This document shows positions 52,878 through 62,214 of a DNA stretch of 64,000 nt, piece after piece. Position numbers and translations under genes: made by a program. How positions within the stretch are numbered: position 1 is the first letter of the stretch; each line of letters begins with the position of its first letter. This DNA is from Chitinophagaceae bacterium DXS (lineage in GTDB: Bacteria; Bacteroidota; Bacteroidia; Chitinophagales; Chitinophagaceae), in assembly GCA_030345135.1 (NCBI GenBank), contig CP128386.1, forward strand, positions 4,818,548 to 4,882,547, given 5' to 3'. Below the pieces are notes generated by a model. It had not been told where the DNA came from. It ran no database searches and saw only the letters and a program-made list of their open reading frames with translations.

Positions 52878-55800
52878 CTAACGGGTTGACCTTCTATGAA
52901 TTTTTCCGGCGTCGGTTTGTTTTTGATTGTCAGGTCTTTCGCACTCCGGAATGGTGAATATAATGCTTGTACCTTTTCCTTTTGTGCTTTCAATGCGGTA
53001 GCATCCTTTTAATTTCCGGAGAAGCATCGCCATTATGTAAAATCCAAGCGATTTCTTTTGATGGGAGCTTAGTGGAATATCCGTATCCTGAATTCGCATC
53101 AGATGCTCAACCATTTCAGCACTTATGCCCATGCCTGTATCAGCTACACATATTTGAAGATCATTGTTATTACAGGAAGCCGTAAGTCTTATTTCGCCTG
53201 CTGAGGTATATTTATTCGCATTATCTACTGCGTTCCGCAGGATCATAAAAAGAATATTCGCATCAATAAAAAAATGCAGATTATCCTGTACTTCAGAAAT
53301 AAACACATTTTCGTTTGTTTCCATCCCTATAGCGAACAGCTTTTTCAATTCTGAAACAATAACGGCAACGGATGTTTGTTCCGGGTGGATCTTTATTTCT
53401 TTTTCGTTTTCCTGGATCCAATAGACAAACTCATCAACAAGTTTGTTTAGCTCGTTGGAAGACTGATAAGTGGTGATAATTCCCTTTTTTAGCATGTCTT
53501 CGTCCATGTCAGGCATTTTTTCCAGAAGATGCCCCAGGTTAAAGGACAGGAATTTAAGCGGTGAACGAAGATCATGTGTTAGCAAAGCATAATATTCATC
53601 TTTAAGAAAATTGCTTTTTTTCAATTTGGCTTCAGATGTCGTCAGTTCATGTATCACCGCGGTTAGATTTTCATTGGATTCACTAAGTTCCGCAGTTTTT
53701 AATTTTACCTGCTGCTCCAGTTCCTTTTTGCGCTTTTTAATAAACCAGATGCGGAGGCTGTGTATCATAAAAAGTATCAGTAACAACATTGTCGCAAGCA
53801 CTAGCTGGTATCCGGTTTTCTGATACCATTTATAAGGGATATACAGGCTTGCTGCATTAAGAACCAGTTCTTTACCAGGGAAGTCGTGTGTATGGCGGAT
53901 CCGGAACTGAAGGGTATGTTCGCCGGGTGGTAGCTTTCTGTAAATGATCACAGAGCCCGGGGCCTGTAAGTGCCATTGTTTGTCATAATTGGTGAGAAAG
54001 TAAGACACTTCCAGTTCTTCCAGGTTGCCAAAATAGGGAATTACAGGGCTAACCTCAACCAGCTCGAGTTTGTTGTTGTAAACCGGTATCGAGTCATTGT
54101 CCGTTTCATTAACGGATTCCATAAGGGCGTTGGTTGGTAACGGATACGACACTATGTTCAATGGGTTGAATGTTACCAGACCATTCACATTTGCGAATGC
54201 AAGTGTGGTGTCTGATAGTTTTGCAGAGGCTGCACTGTTGCTTCCGTTGAACTCAGACATGATCGATGGGCCGAAATTCATAAAGTGCTGCACGCCCATT
54301 GAATTGCTGTCCGCTGGCGTATTATTTTGTAACTGTGCAAGAGAAAGCCTTAGCAATCCGTCATTACTGCTTACCCAAACTGAACGCGTAAGGCTGTCTG
54401 TTATGAATGCGTGTGCAGAAGGCGGAAGATTATTCAGTCTTGAAGAAAGGTGCCACCACTTCCCGTTTTTCTCCTGAAATATTCCCTTGTTGTAGGTCCC
54501 TACCAGGTAATTGTTCTCACCAATTTTTGTTACAGCTCTTATGAAGGCTTTAGTTAAACGTGGTACTGTTTTATGTGTTCCGTTGGCCGTGTTGTATTCT
54601 ATCAGTCCGTTACTTGTTCCCAGTTGCAATGTTTGTGCATCTTTTACAAAAAGAATACTGAAATCAGATTTGTCAGGGGCTTTTAATAATGCTTTAAGTA
54701 CTGGCGTGCCATATTGCAGGCTAAGCTCAATTAAGGAGAACTGGGTGAGCAGGTAATAGCTATTTGAGTCCTTACGCACCATGCTTTTTACATCAAAACG
54801 TTTATTGCTGAACGCACGCGTTTGTGCAGCAGTTATAATCGTTTCACTTTTTCCGGATTTAGGATTGTATCGCTTTATATCAAGCGATGTGGCCTGATAC
54901 CAGATATTATCGTCGTCGTCTTTAAAAAGAAAGAATTTCAGACTGGCATCTTTTGCAAGCAATTCTGTACGGCCATTAATGCCCAGCCATACGAGGCCCT
55001 CGTTGATTACTGTGACAAATCCATTTCTGTAAGGGAAAAATGAATAATAATAATTATCGGAAACATCCTGGTCGGTCTGTTTATAAGACAAGAGTGAAAA
55101 CTGCCTGGGCCTGTAAAATACAAGTCCCCGGGTTTTATAGTAAATCACCAGCAGGTGTTGCTGCTGTGAGTATAAGACCTGTAACGGTACATCTTTTTCC
55201 GGCGTTTCGGCCATTAATTTTGTATGCAACAGGTTGCTGCCCTTTGTTTCATTTATTTCGTAGAGCTTGTTCCCGTGCCATGCAAAGCTGAATTTTTTAT
55301 CACTTGACTGCAGAATGTCTAAACGGCCAGTGTTGTTAACGCGTTCAATTCCGGAAAGATCCCCGGTGAAATAAACCGGGGTAGGTTTACCGCTGGTATC
55401 GTTCAATTGTTGTATCCTGTTGTTGCTGATTGTGTAAAAGTGATTTTCAGTAGCGAAAAGTGTAGGATTGTCGCCATTGTTCCAGCTGTATACTCTATCT
55501 CCTTTTTTGAGGTTATATAAATCTGTAGCTGAAATCTTTTCGATAACGCGGTCTTCCAGTCTCAGGTAAAACGTTTTACTGCTGCTGACAAAAAAAGTTG
55601 TTTGAATTTTATCTGCATACCATTTATTTTCCGGCTGGTTACGGCTAAAAAAATGGAATGGCCTGCTCACGGTTCCAAAAGCAACCTTTGTGTTTTTGCC
55701 TTCGTTAAGCGGTTCTATGCGGCTTTCTTTGTTAACGGTGTACAAATTTCCCTGGGCGTCCTGTATGCAAAGCGCTTTATCATCGCCTCTAAGGATCGTT

Positions 55801-56072
55801 GCAATTCCGGCCATTCTTTCATATTGCAATGTGGCGGTATTCTGGTCACTGTAATGCCGGAACTTAAAACCATCATAACGATATATTCCTGATTGTGTAG
55901 CCAGCCATATGCAGTTGTTGGAATCAGCCATCATACCCACTACATTTCTTATACGGGTAACGCCTGCAGGCTGTGTTTGTTCTTCAAACAATGGCTGTTG
56001 AGAATGTGTTACCAGGCTGCCCAACAGTAAAGGAGCAAGAGAGACTATAAAACGAAATAAAAACGACTTCAA
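52878..56072 (-). CDS. Two-component propeller histidine kinase (Reg_prop, Y_Y_Y, HisKA, HATPase)
   Basis: A 1,064-residue membrane sensor. A signal peptide leads to a periplasmic propeller region (about 30-650) with Reg_prop-like repeats (ADSNNCIWLATQSGIYRYDG), then a Y_Y_Y-like domain (about 660-750, LEVSYFLTNYDKQWH, PPGEHTLQFRIRH), a membrane segment (about 755-775) and a coiled linker. The HisKA box is YYALLTHDLRSPLKFL with H833, followed by the ATPase N box ILRNAVDNANKYTSAG and G box VADTGMGIS. It lacks the AraC and receiver parts of hybrid two-component systems, so it should act through a separate regulator. Carbohydrate-type ligands are typical of this input. Confidence 0.92.
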   Translation of the reverse strand: MKSFLFRFIVSLAPLLLGSLVTHSQQPLFEEQTQPAGVTRIRNVVGMMADSNNCIWLATQSGIYRYDGFKFRHYSDQNTATLQYERMAGIATILRGDDKALCIQDAQGNLYTVNKESRIEPLNEGKNTKVAFGTVSRPFHFFSRNQPENKWYADKIQTTFFVSSSKTFYLRLEDRVIEKISATDLYNLKKGDRVYSWNNGDNPTLFATENHFYTISNNRIQQLNDTSGKPTPVYFTGDLSGIERVNNTGRLDILQSSDKKFSFAWHGNKLYEINETKGSNLLHTKLMAETPEKDVPLQVLYSQQQHLLVIYYKTRGLVFYRPRQFSLLSYKQTDQDVSDNYYYSFFPYRNGFVTVINEGLVWLGINGRTELLAKDASLKFFLFKDDDDNIWYQATSLDIKRYNPKSGKSETIITAAQTRAFSNKRFDVKSMVRKDSNSYYLLTQFSLIELSLQYGTPVLKALLKAPDKSDFSILFVKDAQTLQLGTSNGLIEYNTANGTHKTVPRLTKAFIRAVTKIGENNYLVGTYNKGIFQEKNGKWWHLSSRLNNLPPSAHAFITDSLTRSVWVSSNDGLLRLSLAQLQNNTPADSNSMGVQHFMNFGPSIMSEFNGSNSAASAKLSDTTLAFANVNGLVTFNPLNIVSYPLPTNALMESVNETDNDSIPVYNNKLELVEVSPVIPYFGNLEELEVSYFLTNYDKQWHLQAPGSVIIYRKLPPGEHTLQFRIRHTHDFPGKELVLNAASLYIPYKWYQKTGYQLVLATMLLLILFMIHSLRIWFIKKRKKELEQQVKLKTAELSESNENLTAVIHELTTSEAKLKKSNFLKDEYYALLTHDLRSPLKFLSFNLGHLLEKMPDMDEDMLKKGIITTYQSSNELNKLVDEFVYWIQENEKEIKIHPEQTSVAVIVSELKKLFAIGMETNENVFISEVQDNLHFFIDANILFMILRNAVDNANKYTSAGEIRLTASCNNNDLQICVADTGMGISAEMVEHLMRIQDTDIPLSSHQKKSLGFYIMAMLLRKLKGCYRIESTKGKGTSIIFTIPECERPDNQKQTDAGKIHRRSTR

Positions 56073-56116
56073 TGATGTATTGATTAGTGATCTTAAAATA
56101 ATGCAGCGTGAAATAA

Positions 56117-56752
56117 CTAACCGACTTCAAGTTCATACAGCTTAACCTTGGTTAAAAAATCGTATAGACTTGCAACTTCAAGCTTTTCAAAAACCCTGGC
56201 CTTATACGTGCGAATAGTGGATGCCCCTATGCATAAATGCGATGCAATCTCTTCCATCGATTTCCCTTTTGCAAGTAATCTTGCAACTTCCAGTTCCCGT
56301 TGGGACAATTTTGTGAAGGGATTGGCAGTGATTTTCCTGGTTGGCCCGGAATTGTCTGCCGTTTTATAATGTGCATTTTTATAAGGAATCTTTTTTCTTA
56401 AAATGGTATTCAGCGCTTTTCTTATTTCACTTATATCTGCTTGTTTGTTTAAATAGCCCATAACGCCCAACCTGTAAAGTTCTGCGGCAAACAAACTGCT
56501 TGGGTTCATGGAAAAAACAAGGATCATTTGTTCCGGGTAAGTATTCCGTATCAGGCCCGCAATTTTTACACCATCTATATCTGGCAGGTTAAGGTCAAGT
56601 ATAACCAGGTCAAATGTCTGTGTCTGCAAAACATCAAGGCAGGCCCGGCCGGTTTCCACAGAACTGCAATCGGCATTCGGAAATTCAGTGTTGATAATCA
56701 TTCCCAACGTTTGCCGTATTACGGCATGGTCATCAACAATGAGAATATTCAT
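56117..56752 (-). CDS. NarL/FixJ-family response regulator (paralogue 2)
   Basis: A 211-residue regulator; the ATG giving MNILIVDDHAVIRQ is preferred to a TTG two codons earlier. The receiver has D53 in LVILDLNLPDIDG and K in YLNKQAD. The LuxR helix-turn-helix (LSQRELEVARLLAKGKSMEE, ASTIRTYKARVFEKLEVA) completes it. It lies 44 bp upstream of the propeller kinase gene and is divergent from the HisKA_3 kinase, so it could pair with either. Very similar to the other regulator in the cluster. Confidence 0.93.
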   Translation of the reverse strand: MNILIVDDHAVIRQTLGMIINTEFPNADCSSVETGRACLDVLQTQTFDLVILDLNLPDIDGVKIAGLIRNTYPEQMILVFSMNPSSLFAAELYRLGVMGYLNKQADISEIRKALNTILRKKIPYKNAHYKTADNSGPTRKITANPFTKLSQRELEVARLLAKGKSMEEIASHLCIGASTIRTYKARVFEKLEVASLYDFLTKVKLYELEVG

Positions 56753-56854
56753 AGGCAATTTTTTTAAAAGTACGGCAATTTAAAGCATGTTACTACTGCT
56801 TGACACAATGAACGGTTGCAAAGAACCTGTAGCATAAAAATCTAATTTTATAAC

Positions 56855-56876
56855 AAATCATGTAATAACATGATTT
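56855..56876. promoter_or_regulatory. Perfect inverted repeat AAATCATG-N6-CATGATTT, candidate operator
   Basis: It sits in the 256-bp gap between the divergent response-regulator gene and the HisKA_3 kinase gene, 103 bp and 132 bp from their starts. The symmetric 8-bp arms around TAATAA suit a dimeric LuxR-type regulator, possibly one of the cluster's own. Confidence 0.5.
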
Positions 56877-57008
56877 TCAGCAATACAGTTGTGTCTGGCT
56901 ACCAGGCGGGCAATGTGAAAGCGTACGAATTGTAATTTCTTAATGGGATTTTAATGATAATCAATACAGGATAGCAGATATTGAACGCGATTTAAACGCA
57001 TTAAAGCG

Positions 57009-59573
57009 ATGACAAAGCCGCTTGAACGAGAGCTTGATCTTTTATTGACTGCCGTGACCGATCCGGTATTTGTAATGACTAAAGAGCAAGGTACCGAACT
57101 GCGTATAAAATATGCCAACGCCGCATTTGTTAAAGCAACCGGCTGCAAAAATGAAATGGTGGAAGGATGTTTACTACAGGAGGTGTTGCCCTTGCAAACT
57201 GCTGAAACCATTCTGCTAAAAATTAAAGAAGTAGGTGTGCAGGTGAAAGAGATGCAATGGCAACAAAACATTCACTTCGCTACCGGAACAAGAACGGCAA
57301 TTATTAAAATAGTTGGCGATTGCAATGCAGATGGTGTATGTACAACCATAGCCGGGAGCTGGCATGATATCACAGATTTAATGCAAGAGCAGCAGGAAAA
57401 GCGCCGCGTAGAACATCTGTTGCACGAACGTGTAAAAGAATTATCCACTTTGCACAGGGCTGACCTGATACTTCAGTCAGATACACAACCTCAGGAAATG
57501 CTTTTGGAAGAGTTGGTGAACATTTTGCCGGCGGGGTGGCAATATCCGGCCATAACCGAAGCGAGAATAATATTTAACGGAGAACAATTTTGTACAAAAG
57601 ATTTTTTTGCAACAGTTGACAGGATTTCTGCGGATATAGTGTTGCTTGATTCCTGTATCGGAATAATTGAGGTTGGTTACAGGGAAGAGATGCCCCCCGC
57701 CCACGAAGGACCTTTTTTAAAGGAGGAGAGAACCTTGATAGATATGCTTGCGGAAAAACTGAAATTGTTTGCCGGGCGCCGTGTTTACGCAACACAACTA
57801 TTTAATGAAAAGGAGTTGTCAGACTCCGTAATAAATAACCTGCCGGGTATTTTCTACATTTTTGATAAAGAGGGCAATCGCTTAAGATGGAACAGAAATC
57901 TCGAAACGGTATCAGGCTATTCTCACGAAGATTTAAAGCATTTGCATCCGTTGGATTTTTTTGACGGGAAGGAAAGGGAATTTGTGGCAACCAAAATTCA
58001 GCAGGTGTACGATGGCCGCTATGTTGAAGTAGAGGCTGATCTTATTACAAAAAGCGGCGAGCGAATTCCTTATTTTTTGAACGGAGTTCCCATTTTTTAT
58101 AAGGGGCAGCATTGTGTGATGGGATTTGGGGTTGATATCTCTGAGCGAAGGAAGTCTGAGCTGGAGTTGAAAGAAGCTGAACTAAAATTCAGAACGCTGG
58201 TAGAAAAATCCCAGGCCGGCGTTTATATTCTTAGCGAAGGTAAAATAGTTTACTTCAACCAGCGCTTTGCGGAGATATTTGGTTATACAATTGATGAATT
58301 GATGGGGCTTCCTGTTTTGGAAACACTGGTGGCGCCCGAAAGCAGACTGGCTGCAAAAAAATATGCATATACCTGCCTGCAGGGGCGGGATGAACAGATG
58401 CGGTTTGAATTGTGGGGTGTTAAAAAAGATGGAAGTATAAACCGCATTGAGTTTTATGTGGGACGCACTGTTTTCAACGGCAAGCGCGCATTGATAGGGA
58501 CGGTACTGGATATTACAGAACGGAAAATGTGGGAGGAAACCTTACAACGCTCGGAAGCAAACCTTCAATCCATTCTCGGAACTACAGATACCTGTTATGT
58601 TTTGTTGGATAAGGCATTGAAAATTCAGTCATTCAATCACAAGGCACTCGAATATCTCCAGCGCGAATTTAAAAAAGCGCCCGTTCTTCAACTGCATATT
58701 CTTGAGATATTTCCACCGGAACGGCATGCAACACTCGCCGGACAAATGGACGAAGTGTTATCAGGTAAACAGGTAAATTATGAAGTAAGTCATCGCCAAC
58801 CTGACGAATCGTACAACCGGTACCTGATAAAAATGTTTCCGGTGAGTGATGACGAGCAAATATTCGGTTTGATGATGGCTGTTTCTGATATAACAGAAAT
58901 GCGTTCGCTGCAGCAAAAAATGCTTGAGCAGAGTGTGGAAGAGCAGAAGAAGATAGCGCGTGCCATATTGCGTGCGCAGGAACAAGAGCGCGCATGGATA
59001 GGTCGCGAATTGCATGATAATGTGAACCAGATATTGGTAAGCTCAAAAATGATGCTTGGTCTTATGGAAACTGCAGACAAGCAAAACCGTGAATTGATAA
59101 CGCGGGCCAAGGGGCTTGTTGATAACGCTATTAATGAAATACGGGTGCTTACACACGAAGAGCTTGTACCGTCCGCCAGGAATGATCTGAAGGCGCTTAT
59201 CAGATCTCTGTTGGAGAACCTCGACAGAGTAGCCGGCCTCCAGGTTAATTTTACTTACGATGATGCAGTTTCTGTGACAGATGATGAACTGCAAGTGAAC
59301 ATTTACCGGATTATACAGGAACTGTTTAATAATATTCTCAAACACGCCGCAGCGACAAAAGTTTCGCTTTCGGTCATATCTTATCTGCAAGGTGTTAAGA
59401 TATGCGTTCAGGACAATGGCAGGGGGTTTAACCCGGCAAATCCTTCAAAGGGTATCGGCCTGAATAACATCGTAAACAGGGTGAAATCTTTCAATGGCAC
59501 ATTCTCCATTGATACTATACCCGCAGGCGGTTGTCGTATGGAATTCATATTCCCTGGTGCCGGAAGATCCTGA
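57009..59573 (+). CDS. Multi-PAS sensor histidine kinase, HisKA_3 type
   Basis: An 854-residue cytoplasmic sensor with no membrane segment. Order: PAS (about 8-125), a coiled linker, a GAF-like input (about 145-260, LPAGWQYPAITEARIIFNGE, EVGYREEMPPAHEGPFLKEE), three further PAS domains (about 270-390, 395-515 and 520-640, each ending GVDISERRKS / GTVLDITERKM / AVSDITEMR), then HisKA_3 with H669 in WIGRELHDNVNQIL, and a HATPase_c domain (LFNNILKHA, DNGRGFNP). HisKA_3 kinases usually pair with NarL-type regulators, and the divergent paralogue 2 is the obvious partner. Soluble location and PAS array suggest redox or small-ligand input. Confidence 0.92.
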   Translation: MTKPLERELDLLLTAVTDPVFVMTKEQGTELRIKYANAAFVKATGCKNEMVEGCLLQEVLPLQTAETILLKIKEVGVQVKEMQWQQNIHFATGTRTAIIKIVGDCNADGVCTTIAGSWHDITDLMQEQQEKRRVEHLLHERVKELSTLHRADLILQSDTQPQEMLLEELVNILPAGWQYPAITEARIIFNGEQFCTKDFFATVDRISADIVLLDSCIGIIEVGYREEMPPAHEGPFLKEERTLIDMLAEKLKLFAGRRVYATQLFNEKELSDSVINNLPGIFYIFDKEGNRLRWNRNLETVSGYSHEDLKHLHPLDFFDGKEREFVATKIQQVYDGRYVEVEADLITKSGERIPYFLNGVPIFYKGQHCVMGFGVDISERRKSELELKEAELKFRTLVEKSQAGVYILSEGKIVYFNQRFAEIFGYTIDELMGLPVLETLVAPESRLAAKKYAYTCLQGRDEQMRFELWGVKKDGSINRIEFYVGRTVFNGKRALIGTVLDITERKMWEETLQRSEANLQSILGTTDTCYVLLDKALKIQSFNHKALEYLQREFKKAPVLQLHILEIFPPERHATLAGQMDEVLSGKQVNYEVSHRQPDESYNRYLIKMFPVSDDEQIFGLMMAVSDITEMRSLQQKMLEQSVEEQKKIARAILRAQEQERAWIGRELHDNVNQILVSSKMMLGLMETADKQNRELITRAKGLVDNAINEIRVLTHEELVPSARNDLKALIRSLLENLDRVAGLQVNFTYDDAVSVTDDELQVNIYRIIQELFNNILKHAAATKVSLSVISYLQGVKICVQDNGRGFNPANPSKGIGLNNIVNRVKSFNGTFSIDTIPAGGCRMEFIFPGAGRS

Positions 59574-59598
59574 ACAGCCTTTTACCGGACAACATATT

Positions 59599-59614
59599 TC
59601 AACAAACGTCTACA
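59599..59614 (+). repeat. 16-bp motif TCAACAAACGTCTACA (copy C)
   Basis: Begins 26 bp after the kinase stop. Identical to the copy 220 bp downstream. Confidence 0.7.
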
Positions 59615-59772
59615 CGGAAAACTGGTGCTTCCGGCTACTTTCGCGCAACCGTTTTAAGTCCAAAGGCCAAAAACAAACATGGGAATATAAAAAATCTTTC
59701 CCCCGGAATTTGAAGAACCGGTGTGTTAGCATACCCCTTATAATCTTATTATGTTCTAATGTTTGAACTTTT

Positions 59773-59797
59773 AAGCCCCCGGTTGGGGGCTTTTGTT
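59773..59797 (+). terminator. Rho-independent terminator after the HisKA_3 kinase
   Basis: AAGCCCCC and GGGGGCTT form a perfect eight-pair stem around GGTT, followed by TTTTG. Confidence 0.85.
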
Positions 59798-59818
59798 AGA
59801 GAAATTCCTCACCAAAAA

Positions 59819-59834
59819 TCAACAAACGTCTACA
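59819..59834 (+). repeat. 16-bp motif TCAACAAACGTCTACA (copy D)
   Basis: The exact second copy. It overlaps a direct repeat CAAACGT-CTA-CAAACGT, and an inverted half GACGTTTG lies about 36 bp downstream. Confidence 0.7.
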
Positions 59835-59964
59835 AACGTATTAAAATAAATTTCCGAGTTTCAATAAGACGTTTGAAGCACCATCAGTCAAAATATTTTC
59901 CTGTAAGGAAAGAAAAACGTGGTATAGTATGACGTCCGTATCCTAAAAAGCAAATTTTAACCAA

Positions 59965-59998
59965 GGAAAATCCCGACCCGAAAAGTTGGGATTTTTCC
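59965..59998. terminator. Hairpin with T run upstream of the sugar operon
   Basis: GGAAAATCCCGAC and GTTGGGATTTTTCC pair with one G-T around a seven-base loop. It can terminate transcription in either direction. Confidence 0.75.
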
Positions 59999-60117
59999 GT
60001 CCCGTCTATCCATAGCGTCATTACTGGTATATCAAGAATAAGGAGATAAATGTTAAAATCGCAATTGTTTCCCGAAGTGGGTGTGGCTACTTTTATTAAA
60101 ACAGAAGTGGGCTTCCA

Positions 60118-61035
60118 ATGAGCAAGCAGGAAAAGACATTTTTATTCAATGACCGGTGTGTTTTGGGTACTGCCGGGCTGGGAGGAGTGTGGGGAAAAGT
60201 AAGGGCTTCGGAATCCATACAATGTATACTCCATGCTTTGGAATGCGGTTGCACTTTAATAGATACTTCTCCGTCTTACGGAAACGCCGAAATGTATATT
60301 GGCACAGCATTGATGAAATGGAGGGGGAAGATTCCTTCTATAAGCACAAAAGCCGGCCGTCTTAAAAGTTTTGCGAGTGATGAAGGTATTTATGATTATT
60401 CAGACGAGGGGCTTGAAAATAGTGTCACTAATAGCCTCAATACTTTAAATATCCCTTGTATAAATATCTTGTTCCTTCACGACCCTTCTGCAATCCCAGC
60501 GCAGGATCTGCCACGCGTTATCGAAAAGATGCTCTCTTTTAAAAAAAGAGGAATGGTGGCGAAAATTGGTCTTGGAGGAAACTATCCTGCTTTGTTTGAG
60601 CCGTATCTGTCATCCGGCGTATTTGATGTAGTCATGTGTTATAACAGGCTTAATGCCTGCTGTGTGGATGATTTGGACACTACTTTGCCTTTTTGCCTGG
60701 AAAAAAATATCGCTTATTACCTCGCAAGTCCCTTGCATATGGGGCTGCTTGGAAGCAGTTTTCAGAAGTTTTCTGAACGCAAGCCTGACTGGCTTTCTAA
60801 GGAAATGATTGTTCAGGCGAACGTGATAAAACATATTGCCGATAAACACAAAATAGGGCTTTCATCTCTTGCGCATCGTTTTTTGCTGGGGTTTGATCTG
60901 CCTTTCAAAATTGTTATAGGAGCCGCTAATCAAATGCAATTGAATAGTACTATCGGGGATTTTCAACAAGGCCCTTTACCACATGATATTCAAACTGAAA
61001 TTTTATATTCACTACAAGATAAAGTCAACGGATGA
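60118..61035 (+). CDS. Aldo/keto reductase (aldose/L-galactose/L-fucose dehydrogenase-like)
   Basis: NAD(P)-dependent oxidation of a sugar, 305 residues, cytoplasmic. The AKR tetrad is visible: D49 and Y54 in IDTSPSYGNAE, K78 in STKAGRL and H121 in LFLHDPS. The VLGTAGLGGVWG start is typical of the aldose-1-dehydrogenase-like subgroup. It is the first gene of a sugar operon. Its last codon region overlaps the next start by ATGA, so translation is coupled to the enolase-superfamily gene. Expected role: lactone formation from a free aldose such as L-fucose. Confidence 0.87.
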   Translation: MSKQEKTFLFNDRCVLGTAGLGGVWGKVRASESIQCILHALECGCTLIDTSPSYGNAEMYIGTALMKWRGKIPSISTKAGRLKSFASDEGIYDYSDEGLENSVTNSLNTLNIPCINILFLHDPSAIPAQDLPRVIEKMLSFKKRGMVAKIGLGGNYPALFEPYLSSGVFDVVMCYNRLNACCVDDLDTTLPFCLEKNIAYYLASPLHMGLLGSSFQKFSERKPDWLSKEMIVQANVIKHIADKHKIGLSSLAHRFLLGFDLPFKIVIGAANQMQLNSTIGDFQQGPLPHDIQTEILYSLQDKVNG

Positions 61036-62204
61036 GTTTTATAGATGACGAGATTTTTAATATAGCCAAAATCACTATTCGCACACTGGAACCTGTAAAA
61101 AATATCGTTCCCTTCCAGGACGCCACTATGGGGCCATTTGCTTCATTTGGAATATCTATTATAACGTTAGAAGACGAAGATGGAAATATAGGCGAAGGGC
61201 CTGTGTTCAGTTCTTATATGAACATAATGGAAACCTGTTTTTTCCCGATACTGCTACACAGTGGTAATATCCGTTACCGCGAATTGTTTCCCCAATTATA
61301 CTGGTCAATCAGGAACGAAGGATTCAGAGGTCAGGCTGCGGCATTGCTTGGACAGGTGGATATTGCGTTGCATGATCTCGCTTCGCGACGCAAGAGCCAG
61401 CCATTGCATAGACTCCTTGGAGGGAAAAACAATATAGTAAAAGTGTATGGCAGTGGAGGAGGAACCAATTATTCTTATGCTGAACTGGAAGAAGAAATAG
61501 GCTTCTTTCTTAACGCCGGCATAGACTGTTTTAAAATGAAAGTGGGTAAAAATTTTGGAACCCGTCTTCAGGAAGATGTTGAAAGAGTGAAGTTTGTAAA
61601 ACAGCTCACTGGCAGTAAATGCAAACTGGCGATAGACGTGAACCAGGTATGGAAGTATGAAGATGTATTAGAATTTATGGATAAAGTGGCTGATCAAAAT
61701 ATTGCATGGCTTGAAGAACCTGTTCACTCAGCCAGTTATGACCAGATAGAACGATTATGCAGTGCGCTGCCAGTTGCAATTTCTTACGGTGAATCAGAAC
61801 GAACATCAAGAATGTTTCCAACGCTTGTACAGTTAGGAGTGAAACACCTGCAACCTGTGCCAACACAGATCGGCGGTGTCAACGAATGGATGGAAGTGCG
61901 TGATCTGGCTGCGAAAAATAATCTCACTTTTTCTTCAGGTGGGTATTCTTTCTATACAAATTGCCTGCTCGCAACTACTCAGAATAACGTAATGTTGGAA
62001 TATCTCCATTGCATTATGTTTGGCCTCGAAAAATATTTGCTTGTAAAGCCAGCGCTAAAAAACGGGATGCATGTTTTGCCCGAGGTATCGGGACTGCCGG
62101 TACGCATTAACTGGGATTACTGTACAAGTGAAAAAAAGATTATAAAAAGCCATTTCTGGAACAGGCAGAATGTAAAAAAGTACACACCTTTAGTTACGCT
62201 ATAA
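61032..62204 (+). CDS. Enolase-superfamily protein (mandelate racemase/muconate lactonizing type, sugar-acid dehydratase-like)
   Basis: A 390-residue enolase-superfamily member. The first catalytic lysines are K168 and K170 in FKMKVGKNFG. The likely metal ligands are D202 (LAIDVNQ), E228 (AWLEEP) and E254 (YGESE). The block QPVPTQIGG lacks the Asp of the mandelate racemase dyad, and the place of the usual PH motif is SSGGYSF. So the dyad His/Asp is missing, and the reaction may rely on the two lysines. In context it would act as an acid-sugar dehydratase or cycloisomerase. It overlaps the upstream gene by four bases. Confidence 0.85.
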   Translation: MSFIDDEIFNIAKITIRTLEPVKNIVPFQDATMGPFASFGISIITLEDEDGNIGEGPVFSSYMNIMETCFFPILLHSGNIRYRELFPQLYWSIRNEGFRGQAAALLGQVDIALHDLASRRKSQPLHRLLGGKNNIVKVYGSGGGTNYSYAELEEEIGFFLNAGIDCFKMKVGKNFGTRLQEDVERVKFVKQLTGSKCKLAIDVNQVWKYEDVLEFMDKVADQNIAWLEEPVHSASYDQIERLCSALPVAISYGESERTSRMFPTLVQLGVKHLQPVPTQIGGVNEWMEVRDLAAKNNLTFSSGGYSFYTNCLLATTQNNVMLEYLHCIMFGLEKYLLVKPALKNGMHVLPEVSGLPVRINWDYCTSEKKIIKSHFWNRQNVKKYTPLVTL

Positions 62205-62214
62205 CATAACCAAC

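Larger units (their letters stand above)
59574..60117. other. Intergenic region between the kinase and the sugar operon
   Basis: No gene is supported; a 90-codon frame overlapping the kinase end is a shadow. It holds two copies of the 16-bp motif and two terminator-like hairpins. The last ~120 bp should hold the promoter of the sugar operon. Confidence 0.5.

Noticed and set aside
59494-59766. 90-codon frame at the end of the HisKA_3 kinase gene
   Set aside because: It overlaps the conserved ATPase domain in another frame and has no family features.
51688-59834. attL/attR of a mobile island
   Set aside because: The 16-bp motif copies are suggestive, but there is no integrase, tRNA or transfer gene nearby and both pairs are internal to gene gaps; kept only as an unexplained motif.
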